A DNA stretch of 64,000 nt from Caballeronia turbans (GCA_001544655.2 FCOD02000005.1:62001-126000), one strand, 5' to 3'. Shown: positions 17,085 through 26,263, counted from the first letter of the stretch. Made by a program: numbers and translations. Notes: a model not told the origin generated them from the sequence alone.

Positions 17085-17873
17085 TTATTTTGCACCGTTT
17101 GAGCCGCTTTGCGGAGCGCCGCCGCCTTGCGGCATCGAATCCAGACGCGCCTGCAGGCCTTCGGCGACGTCCTTCTCGTTGTACTTGCGGGCGAAGTCGA
17201 CCGCCGTCAGGCCGAGCTGGTTCTTCACGCGCAGATCCGCGCCTTCGTCGAGCAGCAGCTTGCAGGTCGAAAGATGACCGCCGCGCGCGGCCATCATGAG
17301 CGGCGTCGTGCCATTGGGCGAACCGGCGTCGATATAGGCGGAATGGTCGACCAGTATCTTCACGATGTCGTCATGGCCGTTGGTCGCTGCGTAGTGCAAA
17401 GGCGTCCAGCCCTTCTTGTTCACTTCGGCATCCTTTGCGATCAGCAGGTTCACGAAGGTCGCGTCGCCGTTGAGCGCGGCGAGCATCATCGCGTTTTCGC
17501 CGGCCGGGTCGAGCTTTTCCAGATCCGTCTTCGGGTTGTCGGCGAGCAGCTGGCCGACCTTGTCGGACTTCTCGCGCGCGGCGATCACGATGATCGGCGT
17601 GCCCGTGTTGTCGACCGTATTCGGGTCCGCGCCCTGCGCGAGCTGCTTCTTGACGGCGGATACGTCGTCGAACTTGACCGCCTTGATGAGCGAGTCCACG
17701 GATGCGGCCCAGACCGGCTGCGCAATTGCGCACGCTGCGAGGAGCGCACCGGCGACGAGGCCGCGCACGGCCGCGCTTTTTCGCGGATTGCGTGCGTGAT
17801 GTGAATCGGGTGCACGGGAAACGTTTGGCGCGCTCGCCACGGACTGGGTGGAAACCATCGGGGAATTGTTCAT
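17085..17873 (-). CDS. Exported ankyrin-repeat protein
   Basis: A 262-residue protein with about five ankyrin repeats, each with TPLHYAA-, TPLMMAARGGH- or AMMLAALNG-type cores, covering residues about 60-240. They follow a hydrophobic segment LVAGALLAACAIAQPVWA that should act as a signal peptide. About 38 polar residues precede that segment, an unusually long n-region. An internal GTG just before the hydrophobic core is an alternative start but has no Shine-Dalgarno, whereas the ATG at 17873 has AAGG. A Gly/Gln/Ser-rich tail ends the protein. It would mediate protein-protein contacts in the periplasm; its partner is unknown. It follows tatD with a 55-base gap. Confidence 0.85.
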   Translation of the reverse strand: MNNSPMVSTQSVASAPNVSRAPDSHHARNPRKSAAVRGLVAGALLAACAIAQPVWAASVDSLIKAVKFDDVSAVKKQLAQGADPNTVDNTGTPIIVIAAREKSDKVGQLLADNPKTDLEKLDPAGENAMMLAALNGDATFVNLLIAKDAEVNKKGWTPLHYAATNGHDDIVKILVDHSAYIDAGSPNGTTPLMMAARGGHLSTCKLLLDEGADLRVKNQLGLTAVDFARKYNEKDVAEGLQARLDSMPQGGGAPQSGSNGAK

Positions 17874-17928
17874 AAGTGACCTTCGGATTGCCTTGAAACA
17901 GGTTGTTCGCGCGGCCGGCCGGCCGCCC

Positions 17929-18714
17929 TCAGGCTGGCCGCGCGATCTTGAAGAGCCGGAAGAAGTTGTCGGTGGTTGCCTGCGCGATGGCTTCTTCCGG
18001 CTGCTCGCGCAACTGCGCGATGAAACGTCCGACATAACTCACGTACGCAGGTTCGTTCGGCTTGCCGCGATACGGCACCGGCGCGAGATATGGGGAATCG
18101 GTCTCGATGAGCAGGCGCTCGAGCGGCACGCGGCGCGCAACGTCCTGCACATCCTTCGCGTTCTTGAACGTGACGATGCCGGACAGCGAAATGTGGAAGT
18201 TCTGTGCGAGCGCCCGTTCCGCGATCTCCCACGGTTCCGTGAAGCAATGCATCACGCCGCCCGGCACGCCGGCGCGCTCTTCCTCCATGATCCGCAGCGT
18301 GTCATCCGACGACGAGCGCGTGTGGATGATGAGCGCCTTGCCCGTCTTGTGCGCGGCCCGGATATGCGTGCGAAAACGCTCGCGCTGCCATTCCATGTCG
18401 GCGATGCTGCGCCCTTCCAGACGATAGTAGTCGAGCCCGGTCTCGCCGATCGCGCAAACCTTCGGGTGCGCGGCCAGTTCGACGAGTTCCGCGACGCTCG
18501 GCTCCTTCGCCTCCTCGTGATCCGGATGCACGCCGACGGACGCGTACACGTTGTCGTGCTTTTCGGCGATTTCGAGGACCGAAGGCAGCGTTTCCAGATC
18601 GACCGATACGCACAGCGCATGCGTCACCGCGCGCGTGCGCATCTTGTCGAGCACGTCGGGCAGACGGTCGGCGAGTCCTTCGAAGTTGATGTGGCAATGT
18701 GAATCGACGAACAT
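17929..18714 (-). CDS. TatD-family metal-dependent hydrolase (DNase)
   Basis: A 261-residue TIM-barrel metalloenzyme. Metal-binding motifs are FVDSHCHINF at the N-terminus, AIGETGLDYY (about 90), IIHTRSSSDDT (about 127), GGVMHCFTE (about 150) and LIETDSPYLAP (about 202). TatD enzymes act as 3'-5' exonucleases or deoxyribonucleases in DNA repair; they are not part of the Tat translocon. AAGGAG precedes the ATG at 18714, 28 bases after holB, so it belongs to the mltG-tmk-holB-tatD operon. Confidence 0.93.
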   Translation of the reverse strand: MFVDSHCHINFEGLADRLPDVLDKMRTRAVTHALCVSVDLETLPSVLEIAEKHDNVYASVGVHPDHEEAKEPSVAELVELAAHPKVCAIGETGLDYYRLEGRSIADMEWQRERFRTHIRAAHKTGKALIIHTRSSSDDTLRIMEEERAGVPGGVMHCFTEPWEIAERALAQNFHISLSGIVTFKNAKDVQDVARRVPLERLLIETDSPYLAPVPYRGKPNEPAYVSYVGRFIAQLREQPEEAIAQATTDNFFRLFKIARPA

Positions 18715-18742
18715 CCGGTGCTCCTTAATGCAGGTGCTGCGC

Positions 18743-19783
18743 TCAGGCCGTATAGATCGCGCGGTAGCCGATGAACAGCTCCTCGAACACGAGGCGCGCA
18801 TTGAGCGGGTGATTTTCCACCGCGCGCTGCCGCGTGACGGTCTTCATGTAGCGCGCGAGCGCGGCGGGATCGGCGCTTTGCGCGCAACGCGCGAGCGCTT
18901 TCGCCGCGCCGGGAAAATAGCGCGGCCGGCGCGCCGTGCGCTCGGCAAGCAGATCGTACAGCCAGCGTTGCAGCCAGCCGAGCACGAGCGGCACCGGCAG
19001 CTTCTGGAGGTTTTCTCCGCAGGCGAAGGCGTCGCAATTCGGGCCGGCGGCAAGTTGTGCGAGTGTGAAATCGCGCAACGCGTGGTTTTCGTCGTTGGCC
19101 AGCGCGAGCGCGGCAAGCGGCGCGCCGCCTGCCTGCGCGAGCAGTTCCGCCGGGTTGTCCACGCCCTGCGACGCGAGCCACGCGCTCGCCTCGTTTTGCG
19201 GCGGCACGCTCATCGGCCATTGACGGCATCGGCTGATGATGGTCGGCAGCAGCCGGTCCACGCGCGCCGACACCATCAGAAACACCACGCCCGATGGCGG
19301 CTCTTCGAGCGTCTTCAGCAACGCATTCGCCGCCGCGACGTTGAGCGCTTCGGCCGGATACAGCACCACGACGCGCATGCCGCCCCGATGGGAGCCGACA
19401 CCGCAAAAGTCCAGCAGCGCGCGCACCTGCTCGATCTTGATTTCCTTGCTCGGCGTGCGGGTCTTCTTGCCTTCGTCGCCATCGGCTTTGTCGGCGGATG
19501 CTTCCGCTGCGTCGCCGTTGCCGGCAGCGAGGCCTGCAAGCGCTTCAGGCAGCACCGCCCGGTAGTCGGGATGATTGCCTTGCGAAAACCACAGACATGC
19601 CGGGCAAGCGCCACACGGCTCGCCATTTGCCGCGGGCGTCTCGCAAAGCAGTCCCTGCGCGAGATGCTGCGCGAACCGGAGCTTGCCGATGCCCGCTTCT
19701 CCGTGAAGCAACAGCGCAGGCGGCCAGTGCGCGCGCAATTGCTGGAGACGCTGCCAGTCGTCGGTTTGCCAGGGGTAGATCAT
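18743..19783 (-). CDS. holB: DNA polymerase III subunit delta'
   Basis: A 346-residue clamp-loader subunit of the replicative polymerase. Motifs are LLLHGEAGIGKLRFAQHLAQ (modified P-loop, about 25-44), a zinc-binding cluster (CETP, EPCGACPAC, about 48-63) and the sensor VVLYPAEALNVAAANALLKT followed by EEPPSGVVFLMVS and LLPTIISRCRQW (SRC motif). A charged low-complexity insert (GDAAEASADKADGDEGKKT, about 87-107) sits between the zinc module and the conserved IKIEQVRALLDF and is longer than in E. coli HolB. It follows tmk with a 20-base gap. Confidence 0.93.
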   Translation of the reverse strand: MIYPWQTDDWQRLQQLRAHWPPALLLHGEAGIGKLRFAQHLAQGLLCETPAANGEPCGACPACLWFSQGNHPDYRAVLPEALAGLAAGNGDAAEASADKADGDEGKKTRTPSKEIKIEQVRALLDFCGVGSHRGGMRVVVLYPAEALNVAAANALLKTLEEPPSGVVFLMVSARVDRLLPTIISRCRQWPMSVPPQNEASAWLASQGVDNPAELLAQAGGAPLAALALANDENHALRDFTLAQLAAGPNCDAFACGENLQKLPVPLVLGWLQRWLYDLLAERTARRPRYFPGAAKALARCAQSADPAALARYMKTVTRQRAVENHPLNARLVFEELFIGYRAIYTA

Positions 19784-19803
19784 CAGTATGTTTCTATATC
19801 AAA

Positions 19804-20424
19804 TCAGAGGCTTGCAAGGACTTCTTGAAGTTCTTTCCGAATATCGTCGATGGACCGGGTCGAATCGACGATGAAAAATCGCTGCGGCGACTCCTCCGCG
19901 CGGCGCAGATACTCGTTGCGCGTGCGCTCGAAAAACGCCTCCGATTCGCTCTCGAACTTGTCCGGCGCCCGGGCCGCCGAGCGGCGCTGGCTCGCGGTGT
20001 CGGTCGACACATCGAAAAGCACGGTCAGGTCGGGCTGAAAACCACCCTGCACCCAGCGCTCCAGCGCTTCCAGCTTGTCCCGCGGCAGGCCGCGTCCGCC
20101 GCCCTGATACGCGAAAGTCGCGTCCGTGAAACGGTCCGACAACACCCAGTCGCCGCGCGAAAGTGCCGGCTCGATCACCTGCGCCAGATGTTCGCGGCGC
20201 GCGGCGAACATCAGCAGCGCTTCGGTTTCGAGATCCATCGGCTGATTCAGCAGGATGCCGCGCAGCGTTTCGCCGAGCGGCGTGCCGCCCGGTTCCCGCG
20301 TCATCGCCACACGATGTCCCCCCGGCTCCAGTTTCGCTTCGAGGCGCTGGCGGAACCAGTCCAGATGCGTGGTCTTGCCCGCGCCGTCGATGCCTTCGAA
20401 CGTAATGAACTTGCCGCGCGCCAT
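19804..20424 (-). CDS. tmk: Thymidylate kinase
   Basis: A 206-residue enzyme that phosphorylates dTMP to dTDP. It begins [20 protein letters not shown] with the Walker A loop, followed by [11 protein letters not shown], the DR motif in [20 protein letters not shown] and a LID region [17 protein letters not shown]. The size matches bacterial Tmk. Its ATG directly abuts the mltG stop codon (TGAATG), implying translational coupling. It makes dTTP precursors, which fits the adjacent replication gene holB. Confidence 0.96.
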   Translation of the reverse strand: MARGKFITFEGIDGAGKTTHLDWFRQRLEAKLEPGGHRVAMTREPGGTPLGETLRGILLNQPMDLETEALLMFAARREHLAQVIEPALSRGDWVLSDRFTDATFAYQGGGRGLPRDKLEALERWVQGGFQPDLTVLFDVSTDTASQRRSAARAPDKFESESEAFFERTRNEYLRRAEESPQRFFIVDSTRSIDDIRKELQEVLASL

Positions 20425-21435
20425 TCATTGACCCCGGATGTATTTGTCGACGGCCTTGTTGTGGTCGCCCAGATTGTCGGAAAAGATGCTGCTGCCGTCG
20501 CCGCGCGACACGAAATACAGCGCGTTACTCGCGGCGGGATTGAGCGTGGCATTCAATGCGGCCACGCCGGGCAGCGCGATCGGCGTCGGCGGCAGGCCCA
20601 TGCGCGTGTAGGTATTGTACGGAGTGTCCGTCTGCAGGTCTTTTTTCCTGAGTTTGCCGCCGTAGGCAGGGCCGAGGCCGTAGATCACGCTCGGGTCGGT
20701 CTGCAGCGGCATGCCGATACGCAACCGGTTCGCGAACACCGCCGCGACGAGCGGCCGGTCCGAGGCGCGTCCCGTCTCCTTTTCGACGATCGACGCCATG
20801 ATGAGCGCCTCATAAGGCGTCTTGTAAGGCAGATTCTGCGCGCGCGTGTTCCACGCTTCGGTGAGGCGCGCCTGCATCAGCCGATACGCGCGCTTGTAGA
20901 CGGCGAGATCGCTCGTGCCCTTGTCGAAGAGATAGGTGTCAGGGAAGAACAGACCTTCGGCCGATGCCTTGTCGACTTCGGTCGCGCCGATCGCCCGCAG
21001 CAGGTCGGTGTCGGTCATGCCCGCCGTGTCGTGCGTGAGCGCGGGGTTGCTGTCGAGCTCGCCGCGCATCTTTTGCAGCGTCCATCCTTCGATGACGGTC
21101 GCGACATATTCGTTCACGTCGCCGCGCGCGATCTTCTCCAGCACCTCGTAAGGCGTGATGCCGCTCTTGAACGCGTAATTGCCTGACTTCAACTGCGCGG
21201 ACAGCCCGAGCACGCGCGTCATCAGCACGAACAATTCGGGTTCGACGGGCACGCCGCCACGGTTCAACTGGGCGCTCACGCTGCGCAGGCTGCTGTGGGG
21301 CTTGATGGTGACGTCGAGTTCGGGCGTCGGCAGGGTCAGGGGCCGGTTGGCCCACCAGTAGAGGCCGCCCGCGACGGCCGCCGCGAGCATCGCGACGAAC
21401 ACCGCCGCCACGACGCATTTCTTGAAAAGGGACAT
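20425..21435 (-). CDS. mltG: Endolytic murein transglycosylase
   Basis: A 336-residue YceG-like protein. One N-terminal transmembrane helix (about 6-27) is followed by a LysM-like region (SLRSVSAQLNRGGVP) and the catalytic domain. The EALIMASIVEKETGR segment carries the catalytic glutamate, and PYNTYTRMGLPPTPIALPG is a family hallmark. It cleaves nascent peptidoglycan strands at the inner membrane and so limits glycan length. The start at 21435 is preferred over the longer frame to 21477, although its Shine-Dalgarno is weak. It is the first gene of the leftward operon and divergent from ygfZ. Confidence 0.93.
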   Translation of the reverse strand: MSLFKKCVVAAVFVAMLAAAVAGGLYWWANRPLTLPTPELDVTIKPHSSLRSVSAQLNRGGVPVEPELFVLMTRVLGLSAQLKSGNYAFKSGITPYEVLEKIARGDVNEYVATVIEGWTLQKMRGELDSNPALTHDTAGMTDTDLLRAIGATEVDKASAEGLFFPDTYLFDKGTSDLAVYKRAYRLMQARLTEAWNTRAQNLPYKTPYEALIMASIVEKETGRASDRPLVAAVFANRLRIGMPLQTDPSVIYGLGPAYGGKLRKKDLQTDTPYNTYTRMGLPPTPIALPGVAALNATLNPAASNALYFVSRGDGSSIFSDNLGDHNKAVDKYIRGQ

Positions 21436-21461
21436 GCGAAACACGCTTGAGATAAGACCAA

Positions 21462-21491
21462 TATAATAACTTGCCACCTGCGTCAGAGCCG
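21462..21491 (-). promoter_or_regulatory. Possible promoter in the mltG/ygfZ divergent gap
   Basis: The gap contains an isolated AT-rich block (ATATAATAAC, 21461-21470). On the reverse strand a TATATT/TATTAT -10 lies about 15 bases after CTGACG; on the plus strand a perfect TATAAT (21462-21467) has no good -35. The block may serve one or both divergent genes. Confidence 0.3.
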
Positions 21492-21539
21492 CTTTCTGCG
21501 GCTTGCGCCCAAACGATAGGATTGACAGCCCGCCCGCTC

Positions 21540-22538
21540 ATGAATTCCCAGACCATCGCCCTCGCCCCCTCAGACTTCGAAGCCGTCAGGACCGCCGGCG
21601 CGTACATGCCGCTCACCAAGTTCGGCGTGATCGACGTCAAGGGCGAGGACGCCGCCTCGTTCCTGCATAACCAGATCACGAACGATGTCCAGCATCTCGA
21701 TGCGTCGACCGCGCGCCTCGCCGGCTACTGCTCGCCGAAGGGTCGCCTGCTCGGCTCGTTCCTGATGTGGCGCACGGCCGATGCGGTGCGCCTCCTGATC
21801 GCGCGGGACGTGCAGGCCGCCGTGCAGAAACGCCTGTCGATGTTCGTGCTGCGCTCGAAGGCGAAGCTCACCGACGCGACGTCCGAAGTGGCGGCGATCG
21901 CCTTCGCGGGCGACGTGCGCGCGGCGCTCTCCGGCATTTTCGATGCGCTGCCCGACGGTGTGCACGTGAAGGTCGAAGGCCCGCACGGCTCGCTGATCCG
22001 GGTGCCGGATGCCGCGCATCGGCCGCGCTTTCTGTGGGTCGGAGCGAAGGCCGATGTCGAGGCGCAAGTCGCGAAGCTCGACGAAAAACTGACACGCGTG
22101 CCCGAGCAGATGTGGGACTGGCTCGACATCCACGCGGGCGAGCCGCGCATCACGCACGCGACGGTCGAGCAGTTCGTCCCGCAAATGGTGAACTTCGACG
22201 TGCTCGGCGCGGTGAACTTCAAGAAAGGCTGCTATCCGGGACAGGAGATCGTCGCGCGCAGCCAGTATCGCGGCACGATCAAGCGTCGCACGGCGCTCGC
22301 CCACGTCGACACGCGCACCGATGCCGTCCTGCCCGGCGCCGAACTCTTCCATTCCGACGATCCCGGCCAGCCGTGCGGGCTCGTCGTCAACGTGGCGCCT
22401 GGCGAAAAAGGCGGCGTGGATTGTCTCGTCGAGATCAAGCTCGCCGCGCTCGAAAACGGCTCGGTGCACGTCGGCGCGGCCGATGGCCCCACGCTCGGTT
22501 TCGTGCCGCTGCCCTACGCTTTTCCCGCCGACGCCTGA
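21540..22538 (+). CDS. ygfZ: YgfZ/GcvT-like folate-binding iron-sulfur repair protein
   Basis: A 332-residue protein of the GcvT-like fold. The family-defining NFKKGCYPGQEIVARSQYRG at about residue 220 contains the KGCYxGQE motif with its essential Cys. The N-terminus has VIDVKGEDAASFLHNQITND and YCSPKGRLLGSF. YgfZ uses tetrahydrofolate to support activity of certain Fe-S enzymes such as MiaB. The ATG at 21540 matches the family start; the frame upstream has no similarity. A poor Shine-Dalgarno precedes it. NRDE starts 12 bases after its stop. Confidence 0.93.
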   Translation: MNSQTIALAPSDFEAVRTAGAYMPLTKFGVIDVKGEDAASFLHNQITNDVQHLDASTARLAGYCSPKGRLLGSFLMWRTADAVRLLIARDVQAAVQKRLSMFVLRSKAKLTDATSEVAAIAFAGDVRAALSGIFDALPDGVHVKVEGPHGSLIRVPDAAHRPRFLWVGAKADVEAQVAKLDEKLTRVPEQMWDWLDIHAGEPRITHATVEQFVPQMVNFDVLGAVNFKKGCYPGQEIVARSQYRGTIKRRTALAHVDTRTDAVLPGAELFHSDDPGQPCGLVVNVAPGEKGGVDCLVEIKLAALENGSVHVGAADGPTLGFVPLPYAFPADA

Positions 22539-22550
22539 GGTTGCGCCCGC

Positions 22551-23372
22551 ATGTGTCTGATCGTCTTCGACTGGCAGCCGGCGGCTTCGCAGGAAAACAG
22601 CCGCGCCTTGCTGACGCTCTCGGCCAACCGCGACGAATTCCTGCGCCGCGACGCCGAGCCGATGCACTGGTGGAACGATGCGCCCGGTGTCCTCGCGGGT
22701 CGCGATCTGACGGGCGGAGGAACGTGGCTCGGCGTCTCGCGCGACGGCCGTTTTGCGGCGCTGACGAACTATCGCGCGCCGGACGACATGAAGCCGAACG
22801 CGCCGACGCGCGGCACGCTCGTGAGCGCGTTTCTCACGGGCGAGCGTGTGGCGCCGCTCGACTATTTGCAGCACGTGGCGCGCGAAGGTCATCGATATAA
22901 CGGCTTCAACCTGCTGTGCGGTGATTTCACGCGACGCGAGCTCGGCTGGTACGGCAATCGCGCCGATGCACCGCCTTCGTTGCTCGACGCAGGCGTGCAC
23001 GGCTTGTCCAACAGTCTGTTAAACACGCCGTGGCCCAAGCTCGTCGCGCAGCGCGAGGCGCTGTGCGAGCTGATTCACGCCGATGAACGCCCGTCGCTCG
23101 ACGTGCTCATCGGCACATTGCGCGATCCGCGCATCGCGAACGACGAGCATTTGCCGTCGACGGGCATTTCGATCGAGCGGGAGCGCGTGCTGTCGGCGGC
23201 GTTCATCGAAACGCCCGATTACGCGACGCGCAGCACGACGGCTTTGCGCGTGAACCTGTCGGCGCGCGGGTTATCGCTGGAAATCAAGGAACGGAGCGAC
23301 GATGACGGCTCGCATCGGATCGTGCGGCCGGGGGCGTTCGAGCGGGCGTTTGCGTTCGAGATCGAAGGCTGA
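22551..23372 (+). CDS. NRDE/TANGO2-family protein
   Basis: A 273-residue protein beginning MCLIVFDWQP, with the Cys at position 2 typical of Ntn-hydrolase-like TANGO2 proteins. The name-giving NRDE motif occurs in TLSANRDEFLRRDAEP at about residue 26. GGGTWLGVSRDGRFAALTNY, then YNGFNLLCGD and GLSNSLLNTPWPK, complete the pattern. TANGO2 homologues have been linked to haem or lipid handling, but bacterial function is not settled. GAGG precedes the ATG, and it forms a pair with ygfZ. Confidence 0.88.
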   Translation: MCLIVFDWQPAASQENSRALLTLSANRDEFLRRDAEPMHWWNDAPGVLAGRDLTGGGTWLGVSRDGRFAALTNYRAPDDMKPNAPTRGTLVSAFLTGERVAPLDYLQHVAREGHRYNGFNLLCGDFTRRELGWYGNRADAPPSLLDAGVHGLSNSLLNTPWPKLVAQREALCELIHADERPSLDVLIGTLRDPRIANDEHLPSTGISIERERVLSAAFIETPDYATRSTTALRVNLSARGLSLEIKERSDDDGSHRIVRPGAFERAFAFEIEG

Positions 23373-23377
23373 GCGCA

Positions 23378-24331
23378 TCACTCGAACGCCGCCCGCAACG
23401 CCCTCACCGCTTGCGCGTGCGCCTCGGCGACTTCCGGCACGAATCCGCCGATCTTGAAGAACTCGTGAATCATGCCTTCATGGCGCGTGAGCGTGACCGG
23501 CACGCCAGCCTTTTCGAGCGTGGCGGCAAATGCGATGTCCTCGTCGTACAGCGGATCGTGATCCGCCGCTGCGATCCAGGCGGACGCGACGCCCGTGAAG
23601 TCGGGCACGCCGCCCGCCGCATCGAGCGGCGCGAAGCGCCAGTCGTCGCGGTCGCGGTCGTCGCGCAGATATTGCGCAAAAAACCACTGGATCGTCTCGC
23701 CGGAAAGCAGATAGCCATCGGCGAACCGCGCATGCGAGGCGCTCTTCTGCCACGCACTCGTGCCCGGATAAATCAGCAATTGCAGCCGCAAATCAATGCC
23801 GGCATCGCGCGCGAGCACCGCGCATACGATTGCGAGCGTGCCGCCCGCGCTGTCGCCGCCGACGGCGAGCCGCGCGGGATCGATGCCGAGCGTCGGCGCT
23901 TCACGGGCGAGCCATTGCAGCGCGTCGAAGGCGTCGTTCACCGCGACGGGAAACTTGTGCTCCGGCGCGAGCCGGTAATCGACCGATACCACCGCGCAGC
24001 CCGCGTCGTGCGCGAGCTTGCGGCACAGCGCGTCATGCGTCGACACGCTGCCGACCGTGAACCCGCCGCCATGCAGATACATGAGCCCCGCGACGGGCTC
24101 GGCCCAGCCCGGCTCGACCGGATGATAGATGCGCACACCGATCGTTTCGCCATCGCGCACGGGAATGAACAGATCTTCGACGCTGAACATCGGCAGCGGC
24201 GCGATGTCGAGGATCTGCGCGCTCATCGCGTAGGCGGCGCGCGCCTGTTGCGGCGTGAGTGTGTGATAAGGCGGTCGATTCGCGCGCGCGACCATCTCCA
24301 GGATTTGCGCGATCTTCGGATTGAGCGGCAT
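23378..24331 (-). CDS. Alpha/beta hydrolase of the hormone-sensitive-lipase family
   Basis: A 317-residue esterase/lipase-type enzyme. The oxyanion motif YLHGGGFTVGS (about 85) and nucleophile elbow GGDSAGGTLAIV (about 155) define the HSL (family IV) group. The acid and base of the triad are likely in ADHDPLYDEDI (Asp, about 257) and HEGMIHEFFK (His, about 287). There is no signal peptide, so it is cytoplasmic. The frame is open to 24946; the start MPLNPKIAQILEMVARANR at 24331 is where family similarity starts. It ends the leftward lipid-catabolism block, 50 bases after the SDR gene. Its natural ester is unknown. Confidence 0.88.
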   Translation of the reverse strand: MPLNPKIAQILEMVARANRPPYHTLTPQQARAAYAMSAQILDIAPLPMFSVEDLFIPVRDGETIGVRIYHPVEPGWAEPVAGLMYLHGGGFTVGSVSTHDALCRKLAHDAGCAVVSVDYRLAPEHKFPVAVNDAFDALQWLAREAPTLGIDPARLAVGGDSAGGTLAIVCAVLARDAGIDLRLQLLIYPGTSAWQKSASHARFADGYLLSGETIQWFFAQYLRDDRDRDDWRFAPLDAAGGVPDFTGVASAWIAAADHDPLYDEDIAFAATLEKAGVPVTLTRHEGMIHEFFKIGGFVPEVAEAHAQAVRALRAAFE

Positions 24332-24381
24332 CGGCGGTATGAGCGTCAAAGGGGCACGATGATGCCACGAACCGCGCGGCA

Positions 24382-25242
24382 TCAGCGCGGTCGTTTCAGC
24401 GACATCGGGTCGGTCGGGTTGCGCAGTTGCGCGATGTCGTCGAGGCGCAGTCGCACCGACGGCATGATGTTCGGATGCGTGATGACATAGAAGCGCCCTT
24501 CGCGCACCGCATCGAACGTCAGCAGGGCGACGTCGCGCGCGGACAGCTTGCCGCCTTCCACCGCCCTCGTGAGCTGCCGCGCCGCGAGCTTTTGCGATGC
24601 CGTAAGAGGCGTTTCGTTGGCGAGCGCCTCGGGCCGAGAGCGTTCGGCCCGGGCAATGCCGGTCGGCACGAACGCGGGACACAGGAGCGACACACCGATC
24701 AGCGACGCGCCCGCGAGCCGCAAGTCGTGATGCAGCGTCTCGGTCAGCGCGACGACCGCGTGCTTCGATGCGTTGTAGACGCCCATGGCGGGCGCGGCGA
24801 GCAGGCCCGCCACGGACGCCGTGTTGACGATATGCGCCGGCTCGTTCTGTTCGAGCATGATCGGCACGAACGCGCGCAGCCCGTTCGCGACGCCCATCAC
24901 GTTCACGCCGAAGACCCACTGCCAGTCGTTCGGGCTGTTCTCCCACACGAAGCCGCCCGCGCCGACGCCCGCGTTGTTGAAGAGCAGATGCACGCCGCCG
25001 TACGCATCGAGCGATGCGCGCGCAAGCGCTTCGACCTGAGCGGCGTCCGATACGTCCGTCGTGACGCCGATCGCGTCGCCGCCTTGGACGCGCACCGCGT
25101 CGACGGTCGCGGCGAGCGCGGCGGCGTCGAGATCGGCGAGCACGAGCTTCATGCCGAGCGCCGCGCCCTCCTTCGCGAACTCGCGCCCGAATCCGCTGCC
25201 CGCGCCGGTGATGACGGCGACCTTGCCTTCGAAACGATCCAC
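24382..25242 (-). CDS. Short-chain dehydrogenase/reductase
   Basis: A 286-residue classical SDR. VAVITGAGSGFGREFAKEGA gives the TGxxxGxG nucleotide loop, NNAGVGAGGFVWENS the NNAG motif, and NTASVAGLL with VYNASKHAVVALTE the Ser-Tyr-Lys catalytic set. VLADLDAAA after the second strand has an acidic residue, which favours NAD over NADP. The start is GTG with AAGGAAC upstream. Substrate is not predictable; the surrounding acyl-CoA genes suggest a fatty or steroid-like alcohol or a beta-hydroxy acid derivative. Confidence 0.88.
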   Translation of the reverse strand: MDRFEGKVAVITGAGSGFGREFAKEGAALGMKLVLADLDAAALAATVDAVRVQGGDAIGVTTDVSDAAQVEALARASLDAYGGVHLLFNNAGVGAGGFVWENSPNDWQWVFGVNVMGVANGLRAFVPIMLEQNEPAHIVNTASVAGLLAAPAMGVYNASKHAVVALTETLHHDLRLAGASLIGVSLLCPAFVPTGIARAERSRPEALANETPLTASQKLAARQLTRAVEGGKLSARDVALLTFDAVREGRFYVITHPNIMPSVRLRLDDIAQLRNPTDPMSLKRPR

Positions 25243-25258
25243 GTGCGTTCCTTCGCGA

Positions 25259-26263
25259 TCAGACGAGCTTCACGAGTTGCTTGCCGAAGTTCTTTCCGCG
25301 CAAGAGGCCGAGGAACGCCTCGGGCGCATTCTCCAGCCCTTCGGCGATGCTCTCGCGAAAATGCAGCTTTTTCGTCGCGACGCGCTCGGCGAGCTCCTTC
25401 AGCGCTTGCGGCCAGACATCCAGATGTTCGTAGACGATGAAGCCCTGCAGCTTGAGCCGCTGGGTGAGGATGAGTCTGGGCGCGTTCATCGGCATGGGCT
25501 TGCCGTCGTAACCGGAGATCATTCCGCACACGGCGACGCGCCCGAACGCGTTCATGCGCGCGAGCACGGCGTTGAGCGTTTCGCCGCCGACGTTTTCGAA
25601 GTAGCCATCCACGCCATTCGGCGTCGCGGCCTTCAGATCCTCGTAGAGCCTGCCCGCCTTGTAGTCGACGCACGCATCGAAGCCGAGCGTCTCGACGACA
25701 TAGCGACACTTTTCCGCGCCGCCCGCGATGCCCACCGCACGGCATCCCGCCGCCTTCGCCAGTTGCCCGACGACGCTGCCCACCGCGCCGCTCGCCGCGG
25801 AGACGACGACCGTCTCGCCCGCTTTCGGCTCGATGATGCGATTGAGCCCGTACCACGCCGTGACGCCCGGCATGCCGACCGCGCCGAGATACGCGGACAG
25901 CGGCACACGCGACGCATCGACCTTGTTCAGGCCGCGGCCATCGGACGTGCCGTATTCCTGCCAGCCGAGCACGCCGACGACGCTATCGCCCACCGCGAAC
26001 GCCGGATTGCGCGATTCGCTCACGACGCCCACGGTGCCGCCGATCATCACTTCGTTGAGCGGCTGCGGCGCGGCATACGATTTCGCATCGTCCATGCGGC
26101 CGCGCATGTACGGATCGAGCGACAGATAGTGATTGCGCACGCGCACCTCGCCGTCCTGCAGCGGCGCGAGCGGCGTTTCGACCAGCTTGAAATTCGACAC
26201 CGACGCCTCGCCTTGCGGACGCGACACGAGCAGGATCTGGCGGTTGATTTGTGCATCTGCCAT
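25259..26263 (-). CDS. NADP-dependent zinc-free MDR oxidoreductase (CurA/PTGR type)
   Basis: A 334-residue medium-chain reductase. The N-terminus NRQILLVSRPQGEASVSNFK, then YLSLDPYMRGRMDD and GMPGVTAWYGL are typical of prostaglandin-reductase/CurA-like enzymes. The nucleotide site is VVVSAASGAVGSVVGQLAK at about residue 150. Zinc-ligand residues of alcohol dehydrogenases are absent. These enzymes reduce the double bond of enones or enals with NADPH. AAGGAGA supports the ATG. The SDR gene begins 16 bases after its stop, so the two are likely co-transcribed. Confidence 0.9.
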   Translation of the reverse strand: MADAQINRQILLVSRPQGEASVSNFKLVETPLAPLQDGEVRVRNHYLSLDPYMRGRMDDAKSYAAPQPLNEVMIGGTVGVVSESRNPAFAVGDSVVGVLGWQEYGTSDGRGLNKVDASRVPLSAYLGAVGMPGVTAWYGLNRIIEPKAGETVVVSAASGAVGSVVGQLAKAAGCRAVGIAGGAEKCRYVVETLGFDACVDYKAGRLYEDLKAATPNGVDGYFENVGGETLNAVLARMNAFGRVAVCGMISGYDGKPMPMNAPRLILTQRLKLQGFIVYEHLDVWPQALKELAERVATKKLHFRESIAEGLENAPEAFLGLLRGKNFGKQLVKLV

